This document shows positions 1 through 5,788 of a stretch of DNA of 5,837 nt, piece by piece. Position numbers and translations under genes: made by a program. The notes beneath the pieces were generated by a model. That model was not told the DNA's origin. It did not search any database and was given only the letters and a program-made list of their open reading frames with translations. Source of the stretch: Caldilineaceae bacterium (GTDB lineage Bacteria; Chloroflexota; Anaerolineae; Caldilineales; Caldilineaceae). The stretch spans positions 1 to 5,837 of the forward strand of contig JAAUPU010000228.1 of assembly GCA_012032975.1 (NCBI GenBank), read 5' to 3'. Within the stretch, counting starts at the first letter, position 1. Every line of letters begins with the position of its first letter.

Positions 1-657
1 GTCGTATGGCCGAGCTCCAGCCCGTTCTGTTCGGACGTGATCAGCAGCGCCGTGCTCGCGCCGGGGTCGAAGATGACACCCTCGGCAGGGGACGGTTCGG
101 CCCCCCCTACGACGAGGTGCACGCCGGGGATGCGCCGCGGCGCGACGCATCAGATCCACCGCGTCAGATTCGGGGGCGTCTCCGTCCATTTTGATGTTGG
201 CGCTGTGGTTGATGACGATGCGCAGTTCGGGAATCTCGCTGGCGATTTTCAGCGTCTGTTCGCTGATCCCCAGATCGAGCGAGAGGTCCAGATCGGCCAG
301 CCTGCGCAGACGGCTGAGGTCATCCGGTTGCCAGAGCCGGGCGCGGATACCCAGGAAGAGCGGATGCTTGCTGAAGCGGTCGAGGTGTTCGCCAAAGCGC
401 TCGTCGTGAATGTCCAGGTTGCCGACAAGACCTACGATGAACGGTTCGTCGTCGGCAAGGTCCAGGACCCACTGGTTGTCCTCCACCCACCCGCTGCATT
501 CAACGACGATGGCGCCATCCATGCCAGCAGGCCGCGCTCGCTCGGTCAACCGATCCGGGAGTGTGGTCAGATAGATGGTTTCGTCCGCCGGGTCCGGCCA
601 CGGCGCACCCCCAGGACGGAAAGGGTCGTAAAGATGGATGTGGGTATCAATGATCAT
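1..657 (-). CDS. Amidohydrolase (TIM-barrel metal-dependent hydrolase), C-terminus beyond window, probably frame-broken
   Basis: The minus-strand reading from ATG 657 begins MIIDTHIHLYDP. The HxH pair (H6, H8) is the metal-binding motif that opens the amidohydrolase_2 / COG3618 family. VINHSAN follows at about residues 148-154, where H151 fits a further metal-ligand His. Members are cytoplasmic TIM-barrel hydrolases or lactonases, and the substrate here cannot be told. The family is usually about 250-300 aa; convincing coding ends at P177 (bases 127-129), just after the helix AAAHP. Beyond that the same frame stays open but becomes an Arg-rich string typical of a wrong frame. The frame starting at 122 gives better protein and GC3 (VHLVVGGAEPSP). 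A one-base shift or a rearrangement junction near 122-129 is therefore likely. The start has only a weak GGAG (672-675), about 14 bases upstream. The family call is firm; the state of the C-terminus is not. Confidence 0.72.
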   Translation of the reverse strand, partial: MIIDTHIHLYDPFRPGGAPWPDPADETIYLTTLPDRLTERARPAGMDGAIVVECSGWVEDNQWVLDLADDEPFIVGLVGNLDIHDERFGEHLDRFSKHPLFLGIRARLWQPDDLSRLRRLADLDLSLDLGISEQTLKIASEIPELRIVINHSANIKMDGDAPESDAVDLMRRAAAHPRRAPRRRGGRTVPCRGCHLRPRREHGAADHVRTERAGARPYD

Positions 658-719
658 GGGTTTGTTCTTGACTCCAGATAGAGATGGCGTGGTTGGGTTG
701 AGCATCGTTGCAACGGATC

Positions 720-755
720 CACGAAGAAGGATGAACTCTTGACCCGTTCTTCGTG
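720..755. repeat. Inverted repeat / possible weak terminator in the gap between regulator and amidohydrolase
   Basis: The arms CACGAAGAA (720-728) and TTCTTCGTG (747-755) are perfect complements of 9 bp around an 18-base interior. They are followed on the plus strand by CTTTTT (756-761) and another TTCGTG (760-765). As RNA this could be a weak intrinsic terminator for plus-strand transcription, but both flanking genes run on the minus strand, where no T-run follows. It looks more like a decayed dispersed intergenic repeat than a functional terminator. Confidence 0.35.
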
Positions 756-781
756 CTTTTTCGTGTATCTGGTGGATGCTT

Positions 782-1522
782 TTATTCTGGATTCACCTTG
801 AGGGCTGTTTCACTCTGGCGAAGGGCGTCGCGATCTGGAGAGCCAGGAGCCTGTTGGTTCTCGACCAGTGTGAGCAGCATGGCAGCATCCTGCCGGCTGT
901 TGACATTTAGCTTGTTGAGGATGTTGTGGACATGATTTTTGACGGTGCCTACTTCGATGACCAGGTCGTCTGCGATCTCCTGGTTCGTCATCCCCCCGGC
1001 GATCCGATCCAGAATCTCCTTTTCGCGTGGCGTCAGTTCTTCATACGCGCTGGTATCCAAGTCCAGATCGGATAATTTCTCTGACAGGTCGGCCAGGCGG
1101 GCCATCAACGTGGCGGCCATCGATGGCGAAACAAGAGCCTGCTCGTCAACCGCGGCTCGGATGTTGTGGAGCAACTCGGCGACACTGTCCGCACGCAGTA
1201 CATACCCCTTTGCCCCAGCCTCGATATAGCGCAAGATCACGGCTTCCTTGTCCGGCAATCCCACGACCAGAATCCTCACCCCAGCAAAACGCTGGTAAAT
1301 TTCCTTCACCAGCTCAAGCGTGTCATTTCCAGGAAGCGATGTGTTGATCAGGGCAAGGTTGATAGCTGGCTCACCACTTTCAGGCTGCGTCTCCAATTGC
1401 TCCAACGCCTCTGCTTTCGACGTCGCGATTCTGAAGACACGCATGTCTGGTTCGCCCTCTAGGGCAGCACCGATGATCTCGCAGACAAGACGAATACGAT
1501 CGACAACCAAGAGACGGATCAT
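782..1522 (-). CDS. LuxR/NarL-type response regulator with degenerate receiver domain
   Basis: This is a 246-aa protein with a receiver domain (about residues 1-125), a linker, and a LuxR-type helix-turn-helix (about 160-222). The HTH is canonical: LTPREKEIL at 163-171, TNQEIADDL at 179-187, VGTVKNHVHNILNKL at 191-205. DNA binding is therefore well supported. The receiver is not canonical. The acidic pocket is D8-R9 instead of two acids. The phospho-acceptor position in ALINTSLPG is N60 instead of Asp, and the conserved Lys of GYVLK is R110 (GYVLR). By family rules it should not accept phosphate at the usual site, so it may act constitutively, through another signal, or by heterodimerising. 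GAGG (1532-1535) lies 9 bases before the ATG and supports the start. No histidine kinase is adjacent in this window, making it an orphan regulator here. The same-strand amidohydrolase begins 124 bases downstream and may be cotranscribed; its target genes are unknown. Confidence 0.9.
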   Translation of the reverse strand: MIRLLVVDRIRLVCEIIGAALEGEPDMRVFRIATSKAEALEQLETQPESGEPAINLALINTSLPGNDTLELVKEIYQRFAGVRILVVGLPDKEAVILRYIEAGAKGYVLRADSVAELLHNIRAAVDEQALVSPSMAATLMARLADLSEKLSDLDLDTSAYEELTPREKEILDRIAGGMTNQEIADDLVIEVGTVKNHVHNILNKLNVNSRQDAAMLLTLVENQQAPGSPDRDALRQSETALKVNPE

Positions 1523-1531
1523 ATATCTTTA

Positions 1532-1535
1532 CCTC
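1532..1535 (-). promoter_or_regulatory. Ribosome binding site of the response regulator gene
   Basis: On the minus strand the sequence reads GAGG-TAAAGATAT-ATG. The Shine-Dalgarno core is 9 bases from the start codon at 1522, which fixes that start. Confidence 0.6.
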
Positions 1536-1743
1536 AGAGTGTAGGACCAACAGAAACGAGACCCGTCGCGGAATCCAGACTCAGGAGAGCAGCATGGGTA
1601 TGTTTCGCGCACACGCTCAGCTGGCCACTCAATCAAGATCACTTTCGATCTACGCATATCCAACAGACATTTGATCAACCTATGAGCCGCGCCGATGCTC
1701 TCTCGACCGGAATGCGGCCCTGCTCATCAGGCGACCGATGAGT

Positions 1744-1771
1744 AGTTTACTACCATTCCCTATTACGTCAA
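1744..1771 (-). promoter_or_regulatory. Candidate promoter for the response regulator gene
   Basis: On the minus strand TTGACG (plus 1766-1771, 5 of 6 to the -35 consensus) is followed after 16 bases by TAAACT (plus 1744-1749, 4 of 6 to the -10 consensus). It would give a leader of roughly 215 bases before the ATG at 1522. The -35 lies inside the palindrome at 1766-1781, so a repressor or activator bound there would affect initiation. The -10 is weak, so this is a suggestion only. I see no gene or RNA in the remaining part of the 1523-1809 gap. Confidence 0.3.
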
Positions 1772-1794
1772 GTGCTTGACGACTTTGTGTCAAG
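1766..1794. promoter_or_regulatory. Palindrome with a third half-site, possible operator or alternative hairpins
   Basis: CGTCAAGTGCTTGACG (1766-1781) has perfect 7-base arms around a TG centre. A third half-site, GTCAAG, follows at 1789-1794, so CTTGAC (1775-1780) can pair with either neighbour. As DNA it resembles a dimer-binding operator upstream of the regulator gene. As RNA it allows two mutually exclusive hairpins just past the hsdR stop. There is no T-run on either strand, so it is not a standard terminator. Which regulator would bind is unknown; self-regulation by the LuxR-type protein is one possibility. Confidence 0.4.
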
Positions 1795-1809
1795 GTCGGT
1801 CGTTGAAGG

Positions 1810-4800
1810 TCATGCAGCGGATTGGCGCGTCTGATAGCCGGAAAACAGATACGCATAAACAGCCTTTGCCTTGGTTTGTATCTCTTCTTCACTATAGCTT
1901 GATGGCAGACCGGTCAGGTCGCTATAGAGGAAATCATGGATGGTCACCCGGATATGGTTTTGGGAGAAGGACCTCTCCCACCAAGCTTGCACTCGGTCGA
2001 GTTCCTTCTGCAGAGTGACCAGAAGTTCAGAAGCTACCTGCTTGATGCGGACAATATCCTCTTGAGATAGTACTCTGGTCTTGCACAAGGAATATCGAAT
2101 AGAACCAGCGAAATCTTCATCCAACCCCTCGCGCATGGCGCGACCCTTTTCATCATTCAAGCTCTCCATGAAGTTGAGCAACTCCTCGAAGGTCTGCTCG
2201 ATGGTGACGCGGTCTTTTTCGTGGTTGTAACGCTCGACGATCTCCTCGTAGTAGCGCTGGAAGTCGGTACGCATGGGATTCTGGCGCAACATCTGCTCCA
2301 GCCGCTTTTCGATCAGGGCCTTGAGGCTCTGCACACCGGTGTTCTTGGTCTTGCTCTTCTCAAACTCTGTGCGCAGACTGTCGAAGTCGATTCGGCTGAT
2401 GTCGAAGGGCGCTCGTCCTTCAGCAATGGGTGCTGGCCGGACAGTCACGACCTCGTCGACCAGGCCATGAAGCTCCCGGATGACGGCACTGATGTCGGCG
2501 GCATCTACATCTCCTTTCAGGCTCCTATAGACGATGTTGATCACATCGTAGTCATGGCGGTAGACGTTGACATCGGTCTGGGTTAGACAGGCTTTGAACT
2601 TGGCGAAGACGGCGCGGGCCATGATCTCGAAGCGTTTTCGCGTCTCATCGCTGTAGTTGATGGCCTCTTTGACATCGACAATGGCTCTATTGCGGGCAAA
2701 ACCGCTCTGGCGACGGATGTCATCTAGGTTGGCGCCCAGTTCCAGAACCAAATGGGTAACGGCAGCGACAGCTTCTTCCAACTCGGCGAGTAGCTCCTCG
2801 GCTGGTCGAGCAGGATCGACTTGGGGTTCCGGCTCACCGTCGATCAATTCACCGCCGACATGGCCGGCAAAGGTGGCCAGCGCTTCGCGCAGATTGCGCA
2901 GGATGCCGCAGTAGTCGATGATCAGGCCGTTGTTTTTGCCCTCGTCTACCCGATTGGCGCGGGCGATGGCCTGCATGAGGGAGTGGGCCTTGAGCGGCTT
3001 GTCCAGGTAGAGATTGGCCAGGCTCTTGACGTCGAAGCCGGTCAGCCACATGGCGCAGACGATGGCGACGCGGAAGGGATGTTCCCGTTTCTTGAAGGCG
3101 TCTTCCACATCGAGACGTCTGCCGTCTTGTTCGACATAGCCCTCGCGGATCAGGCGACGATGGGGCGCGATATCCAGCCCCCACTTTGCAAACTTGCCCA
3201 CTTCCCCCTGCTCATCGCTGATGATGACGGCCATCTCGGTCTCGCGCATCCAGGCGATCTGGCGTTTGCGATAGACCTCCTCCTGTTCGTCCTTGACGCC
3301 CGTGATTTCCTGCTCTAGTTGGCTGATGCGCTGTGCCCAGGCTGCCTCAATCTTGTCGTACATGCGCACGCAGGTGATCTTGTCGATGCAGATGAACATG
3401 GCCTTGCCCGTCTCCCAGGCCGTGCTGTAGTGTGCGACGAAGTCCGCAACAATGGCATCCAGCCGGTTCTCGGCGGTGATCAGGTGATAGTCCCGGCGCA
3501 TCTCGCTTTCCAGGCGCTGGGTGACATCGATGTCGTCGATCTCCAGCTCTTCCAGCTTGGCGGCGATGCGCTCGTTGAGATCGTTGGTGGCGATGCCCAG
3601 CTTCTCGCCGCGCGCGTCGTAGTAGAGGGGCACTGTCGCGTTATCGACCACCGCGCGTTGGAAGTCATAGGTAGAGACGTAGTCGCCGAAAACCCGGCGG
3701 GTGAGCTGGTCATCTTTGAAGAGGGGCGTGCCGGTGAAGCCGATGTAGCTGGCCTGGGGCAATGCGTTGCGCATGTTGAGCGAGAGGCGCCCATACTGGG
3801 TGCGGTGCGCTTCGTCGCTCATGACAATGATGTCGTCGCGTCGCGAATAGGGAGCTTCTGGAGAGACATCCTGGCTGAACTTCTGGATCAGGCTGAAGAC
3901 GTAGCGGTTTTGTTGCCTCAAAAGTGTGCGCAGATGGTCGCCACTGGCCGCACGACAAGGTTCCCTGTCGTTGTTGACCAGCCCGCAGCCCGCAAAGGTC
4001 TTGTAGATCTGGGTGTCCAGATCGTCCCGATCGGTGAGCACGAGGAAGGTGAAGTTGCCGCCCAGTTTGCGGTGGATCTTGCGGGCGAAGAAGAGCATGG
4101 AGTAGGACTTGCCAGAACCTTGTGTATGCCAGAAGACGCCCAACTTGCCCTCGCGCTCGCGGCGTTCTTCCACGGAGCGGACCGCACGGTTGACGCCCAG
4201 GTACTGGTGGTTGCGGGCCAAAATCTTGACTGTCTCGCCGGCGCTGTTGTCGAAGGCGATGAAGTTCTCGAAGAGATCGAGAAAGTTGGCTCGGGTGCAG
4301 ACTCCTTTGAGCAGGGTCTCCATCTCCACCACACCCGGCTCGTCTTCGGCCAGGCGCTTCCACTGGTGAAAATGCTCCCAACGACTGGTCAAGGTGCCCA
4401 AACGCCCGTCGTCGCCGTTGGAGAGGATGAGGAACGCGTTGTGGTGGAAGAGGTGAGGAATATAGGCTTTGTAATCGGTGAGGTTCTTTTCGTAGGCCTG
4501 GCGCACCTCGATGTTGATATTCTTCAACTCGATGAAAAGCAGGGGCAGGCCATTGACGAAACCCACGATGTCGGGCCGTCCTTGCTTGAATGCGCCCTGA
4601 ATCCATAATTCTCGTACAGCCAGGAAGTGGTTGTTGGTCGGTGTGTCGAAATCGAGCACGCGTAGGCGGCTCTGTTCAAGTTCGCCCTCGTCGGTGCGAT
4701 ATTGAACCTGCACACCGTCGCGGATCAGGTTGTGTTTTTCCTGGTTGATGGCCACCGGGGATTGAGAGACGCTGACTGCGGTGATCTGAGCGATGGCGTC

Positions 4801-5040
4801 GTCGTACGCGCCATCGGGCAAGCCGGGGTTGAGTTTGCGCAGCGCCTGACCCAGATAGCGGGTGAGGACCACCTCCCGGCGACTGCTCCGCCCCAGCAGG
4901 CTGTCGGGACCAAAGCCCTCGGCGTCGAAGGCGTAGACAGACTCCCAGCCGAGTTGATCGTGCAGATAGTCGGCGGTGGTCTGTTGGGCGAGGGTGTCTT
5001 CGGAGAAGTTTGAAGGAGGAAGTTTGAAGTTTGAAGTCAT
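1810..5040 (-). CDS. hsdR: Type I restriction enzyme R subunit (HsdR)
   Basis: HsdR is the motor and nuclease subunit of type I restriction complexes, translocating DNA with ATP and cutting unmethylated invading DNA in complex with HsdM and HsdS. The 1076-aa product is of normal family length. From the ATG at 5040, an N-terminal PD-(D/E)xK nuclease domain shows RPDIVG (D157) and IELKN (E171, K173). The helicase motor shows Walker A QGSGKS (307-312), DEAH (409-412), GFTGTP (434-439), LTGFD (666-670) and QAIARANR (690-697). The C-terminal part (about 750-1060) fits the helical complex-binding region (DUF3387-like). Start 5040 is preferred over an upstream ATG at 5100: it makes an ATGA overlap with the preceding gene, and family members begin shortly before NFSEDTL. 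There is no clear Shine-Dalgarno, consistent with translational coupling. Residues 2-12 are encoded by a heptamer tract, which is odd. No frameshift is seen. hsdM and hsdS are absent nearby. Confidence 0.95.
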   Translation of the reverse strand: MTSNFKLPPSNFSEDTLAQQTTADYLHDQLGWESVYAFDAEGFGPDSLLGRSSRREVVLTRYLGQALRKLNPGLPDGAYDDAIAQITAVSVSQSPVAINQEKHNLIRDGVQVQYRTDEGELEQSRLRVLDFDTPTNNHFLAVRELWIQGAFKQGRPDIVGFVNGLPLLFIELKNINIEVRQAYEKNLTDYKAYIPHLFHHNAFLILSNGDDGRLGTLTSRWEHFHQWKRLAEDEPGVVEMETLLKGVCTRANFLDLFENFIAFDNSAGETVKILARNHQYLGVNRAVRSVEERREREGKLGVFWHTQGSGKSYSMLFFARKIHRKLGGNFTFLVLTDRDDLDTQIYKTFAGCGLVNNDREPCRAASGDHLRTLLRQQNRYVFSLIQKFSQDVSPEAPYSRRDDIIVMSDEAHRTQYGRLSLNMRNALPQASYIGFTGTPLFKDDQLTRRVFGDYVSTYDFQRAVVDNATVPLYYDARGEKLGIATNDLNERIAAKLEELEIDDIDVTQRLESEMRRDYHLITAENRLDAIVADFVAHYSTAWETGKAMFICIDKITCVRMYDKIEAAWAQRISQLEQEITGVKDEQEEVYRKRQIAWMRETEMAVIISDEQGEVGKFAKWGLDIAPHRRLIREGYVEQDGRRLDVEDAFKKREHPFRVAIVCAMWLTGFDVKSLANLYLDKPLKAHSLMQAIARANRVDEGKNNGLIIDYCGILRNLREALATFAGHVGGELIDGEPEPQVDPARPAEELLAELEEAVAAVTHLVLELGANLDDIRRQSGFARNRAIVDVKEAINYSDETRKRFEIMARAVFAKFKACLTQTDVNVYRHDYDVINIVYRSLKGDVDAADISAVIRELHGLVDEVVTVRPAPIAEGRAPFDISRIDFDSLRTEFEKSKTKNTGVQSLKALIEKRLEQMLRQNPMRTDFQRYYEEIVERYNHEKDRVTIEQTFEELLNFMESLNDEKGRAMREGLDEDFAGSIRYSLCKTRVLSQEDIVRIKQVASELLVTLQKELDRVQAWWERSFSQNHIRVTIHDFLYSDLTGLPSSYSEEEIQTKAKAVYAYLFSGYQTRQSAA
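5002..5036. repeat. Imperfect heptamer tract inside the first codons of hsdR
   Basis: On the plus strand five successive 7-base units read GGAGAAG, TTTGAAG, GAGGAAG, TTTGAAG, TTTGAAG, all ending in GAAG. The tract starts one base after the hsdR start codon and encodes its variable N-terminus (TSNFKLPPSNFS). Because 7 is not a multiple of 3, gain or loss of one unit would shift the hsdR frame relative to the ATG at 5040. Only two adjacent units are perfect, so slippage would be slow. Confidence 0.75.
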
Positions 5041-5393
5041 GGCCGTTTGCTGCGCATTTTTTTGACGATAGTGGTCAGGATGGCGATGAGTTCGTTGCAT
5101 TCGTTTTCCAGTTCGGTCAGCCGCTGCGGGGGGAGGATGTCAGAAGCGGCGAGCAGGCGCAGCCAATAATGGGTTTCGCGCGCCTCTTTGCAGGCGATGC
5201 TGTATTTGCTGATGAAATCTGCGTCGCTTTGAGATGCCTGCCCCTCTTCCACGTTTGCCCCAATCGATGTGCCGGAGCGCAACAATTGGTTGGCAAGCGT
5301 GCGCGAGACCCCCGGTTTCTCATCCAGAACCTGACACAGTTTGACAATGCGCCTGGCAAACGCAAACGTCCGTTCCGGCAAATCTGATTTCAT
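5037..5393 (-). CDS. S23-type four-helix-bundle protein (TIGR02436 / PF05635 family)
   Basis: This is a small helical protein of 118 aa. Two family signatures are plain: RSGTSIGANVEEGQ (39-52) and KEARETHYWLRLL (69-81), followed by a C-terminal amphipathic helix (about 91-112) and a basic tail (KKMRSKRP). Family proteins form four-helix bundles that oligomerise. They are encoded in 23S rRNA intervening sequences, and relatives (Avd) assist diversity-generating retroelements. Free-standing copies also occur near type I restriction genes, with no settled function. Here the stop overlaps the hsdR start as ATGA (5037-5040), implying one mRNA and coupled translation, so a role in HsdR assembly or dosage is a reasonable but untested idea. 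The ATG at 5393 is preferred to the GTG at 5408, which lies inside the heptamer array. The array itself supplies AAGGG about 8 bases upstream as a ribosome binding site. Confidence 0.88.
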   Translation of the reverse strand: MKSDLPERTFAFARRIVKLCQVLDEKPGVSRTLANQLLRSGTSIGANVEEGQASQSDADFISKYSIACKEARETHYWLRLLAASDILPPQRLTELENECNELIAILTTIVKKMRSKRP

Positions 5394-5455
5394 CCCTTCA
5401 CCCTTCACCCTTCACCCTTCACCCTTCACCCTTCACCCTTCACCCTTCACCCTTC
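5394..5455. repeat. Tandem heptamer array (CCCTTCA)n, 8 perfect copies plus a 6-base partial
   Basis: Units start at 5394, 5401, 5408, 5415, 5422, 5429, 5436 and 5443 with no mismatch. A partial CCCTTC follows at 5450-5455. On the minus strand the unit is TGAAGGG and abuts the ATG of the four-helix gene at 5393, so the array forms its leader and ribosome binding region. On the plus strand it contributes the -35 element of the toxin-antitoxin promoter. The lack of mismatches suggests recent expansion or active slippage. It is a microsatellite-like tract, with no spacers as in CRISPR. Confidence 0.95.
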
Positions 5456-5466
5456 TGTAGTATAAT
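5439..5466 (+). promoter_or_regulatory. Candidate promoter of the toxin-antitoxin operon
   Basis: A perfect TATAAT (5461-5466) is preceded after 16 bases by TTCACC (5439-5444, 4 of 6 to TTGACA), which belongs to the heptamer array. Transcription would start near 5473 and leave a leader of about 80 bases before the antitoxin ATG. Because the array ends at a fixed distance from the -10, copy-number changes would leave this -35 in place. Confidence 0.55.
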
Positions 5467-5488
5467 CCACTTACAGCCGATGGGTCAG
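5459..5488 (-). promoter_or_regulatory. Candidate divergent promoter of the four-helix/hsdR unit
   Basis: On the minus strand CTGACC (plus 5483-5488, 4 of 6) is followed after 18 bases by TATACT (plus 5459-5464, 5 of 6). The -10 overlaps the plus-strand TATAAT base for base, so polymerase could occupy only one direction at a time. Transcripts would begin within or at the edge of the heptamer array. Confidence 0.4.
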
Positions 5489-5498
5489 CGGTAGTGAC

Positions 5499-5511
5499 GA
5501 TTCCCGGAATC
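5499..5511. promoter_or_regulatory. Short palindrome in the toxin-antitoxin leader, possible operator
   Basis: GATTCCCGGAATC has perfect 6-base arms around a single C. It lies downstream of the plus-strand TATAAT and upstream of the antitoxin start, where toxin-antitoxin complexes commonly bind to repress their own operon. A 13-base palindrome can occur by chance, so the call is tentative. Confidence 0.35.
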
Positions 5512-5551
5512 AGAGACTGGTGGCTTGGCCCCTATTCCCAGGATGGACTTT

Positions 5552-5788
5552 ATGCTTGCCGTGCGGCGTGTACAGGATGTAATCGACGGCGCAGTGACGG
5601 TCCAACTCCCTGCCGACTTCACGGCCCGGCGGGTGGAGGTGATCGTCTTGCCCGTCGAGACGGTAGAAGACGAGCCAACCCGCTTGCAGGAGTTGCTGCT
5701 GACCGCGCCGGTGATATCCGAAGATGAGTTGCAGGGATTCCGTCACGTCCGGGAATGGATGAACGAATGGACCGTACACGAATTCTAA
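5552..5788 (+). CDS. Antitoxin of a VapBC-like toxin-antitoxin system
   Basis: This is a 78-aa protein. Its N-terminal half (AVTVQLPADF at 14-23, then RRVEVIVLP at 26-34) looks like the short beta-strand DNA-binding fold of AbrB/SpoVT-like antitoxins. The acidic, helical C-terminal half ends in VREWMNEWTVHEF, which suits a toxin-wrapping tail. The identification rests mainly on context: the next gene overlaps its end and begins like a PIN toxin. The ATG at 5552 is chosen because AGGA (5540-5543) lies 8 bases upstream. An in-frame ATG at 5543 and a TTG at 5525 are possible but lack a spaced Shine-Dalgarno. It would neutralise the toxin in the cytoplasm and repress its own promoter (by analogy). 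The exact antitoxin family is uncertain. Confidence 0.75.
   Translation: MLAVRRVQDVIDGAVTVQLPADFTARRVEVIVLPVETVEDEPTRLQELLLTAPVISEDELQGFRHVREWMNEWTVHEF

Noticed and set aside
37..681. Open frame of 214 codons on the plus strand
   Set aside because: It mirrors the amidohydrolase, whose minus-strand reading has the HxH motif and family-like sequence.
1766..1781. Palindrome as intrinsic terminator of hsdR
   Set aside because: The hairpin would have an almost absent loop and no T-run follows on the minus strand.
1680..1892. 70-codon minus-strand frame across the hsdR 3' end
   Set aside because: It overlaps hsdR in another frame, has no family features and no clear ribosome site.
3319..4608. 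Long open frame (429 codons) on the plus strand
   Set aside because: It is antisense to the motif-rich helicase part of hsdR and shows no recognisable domain; long open mirror frames are common in GC-rich genes.
5037..5100. Upstream in-frame ATG at 5100 as the hsdR start
   Set aside because: It would lie deep inside the four-helix gene; the ATGA overlap and the family's N-terminal length favour 5040.
5037..5393. Avd-type accessory protein of a diversity-generating retroelement
   Set aside because: The fold family is related, but there is no reverse transcriptase, template repeat or variable repeat in the window.
5037..5393. 23S rRNA intervening sequence
   Set aside because: No rRNA sequence flanks the gene; it is coupled to hsdR instead.
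5394..5455. Heptamer array as CRISPR or as a coding repeat
   Set aside because: Units are 7 bases with no spacers, and the good start codon of the adjacent gene lies outside the array.
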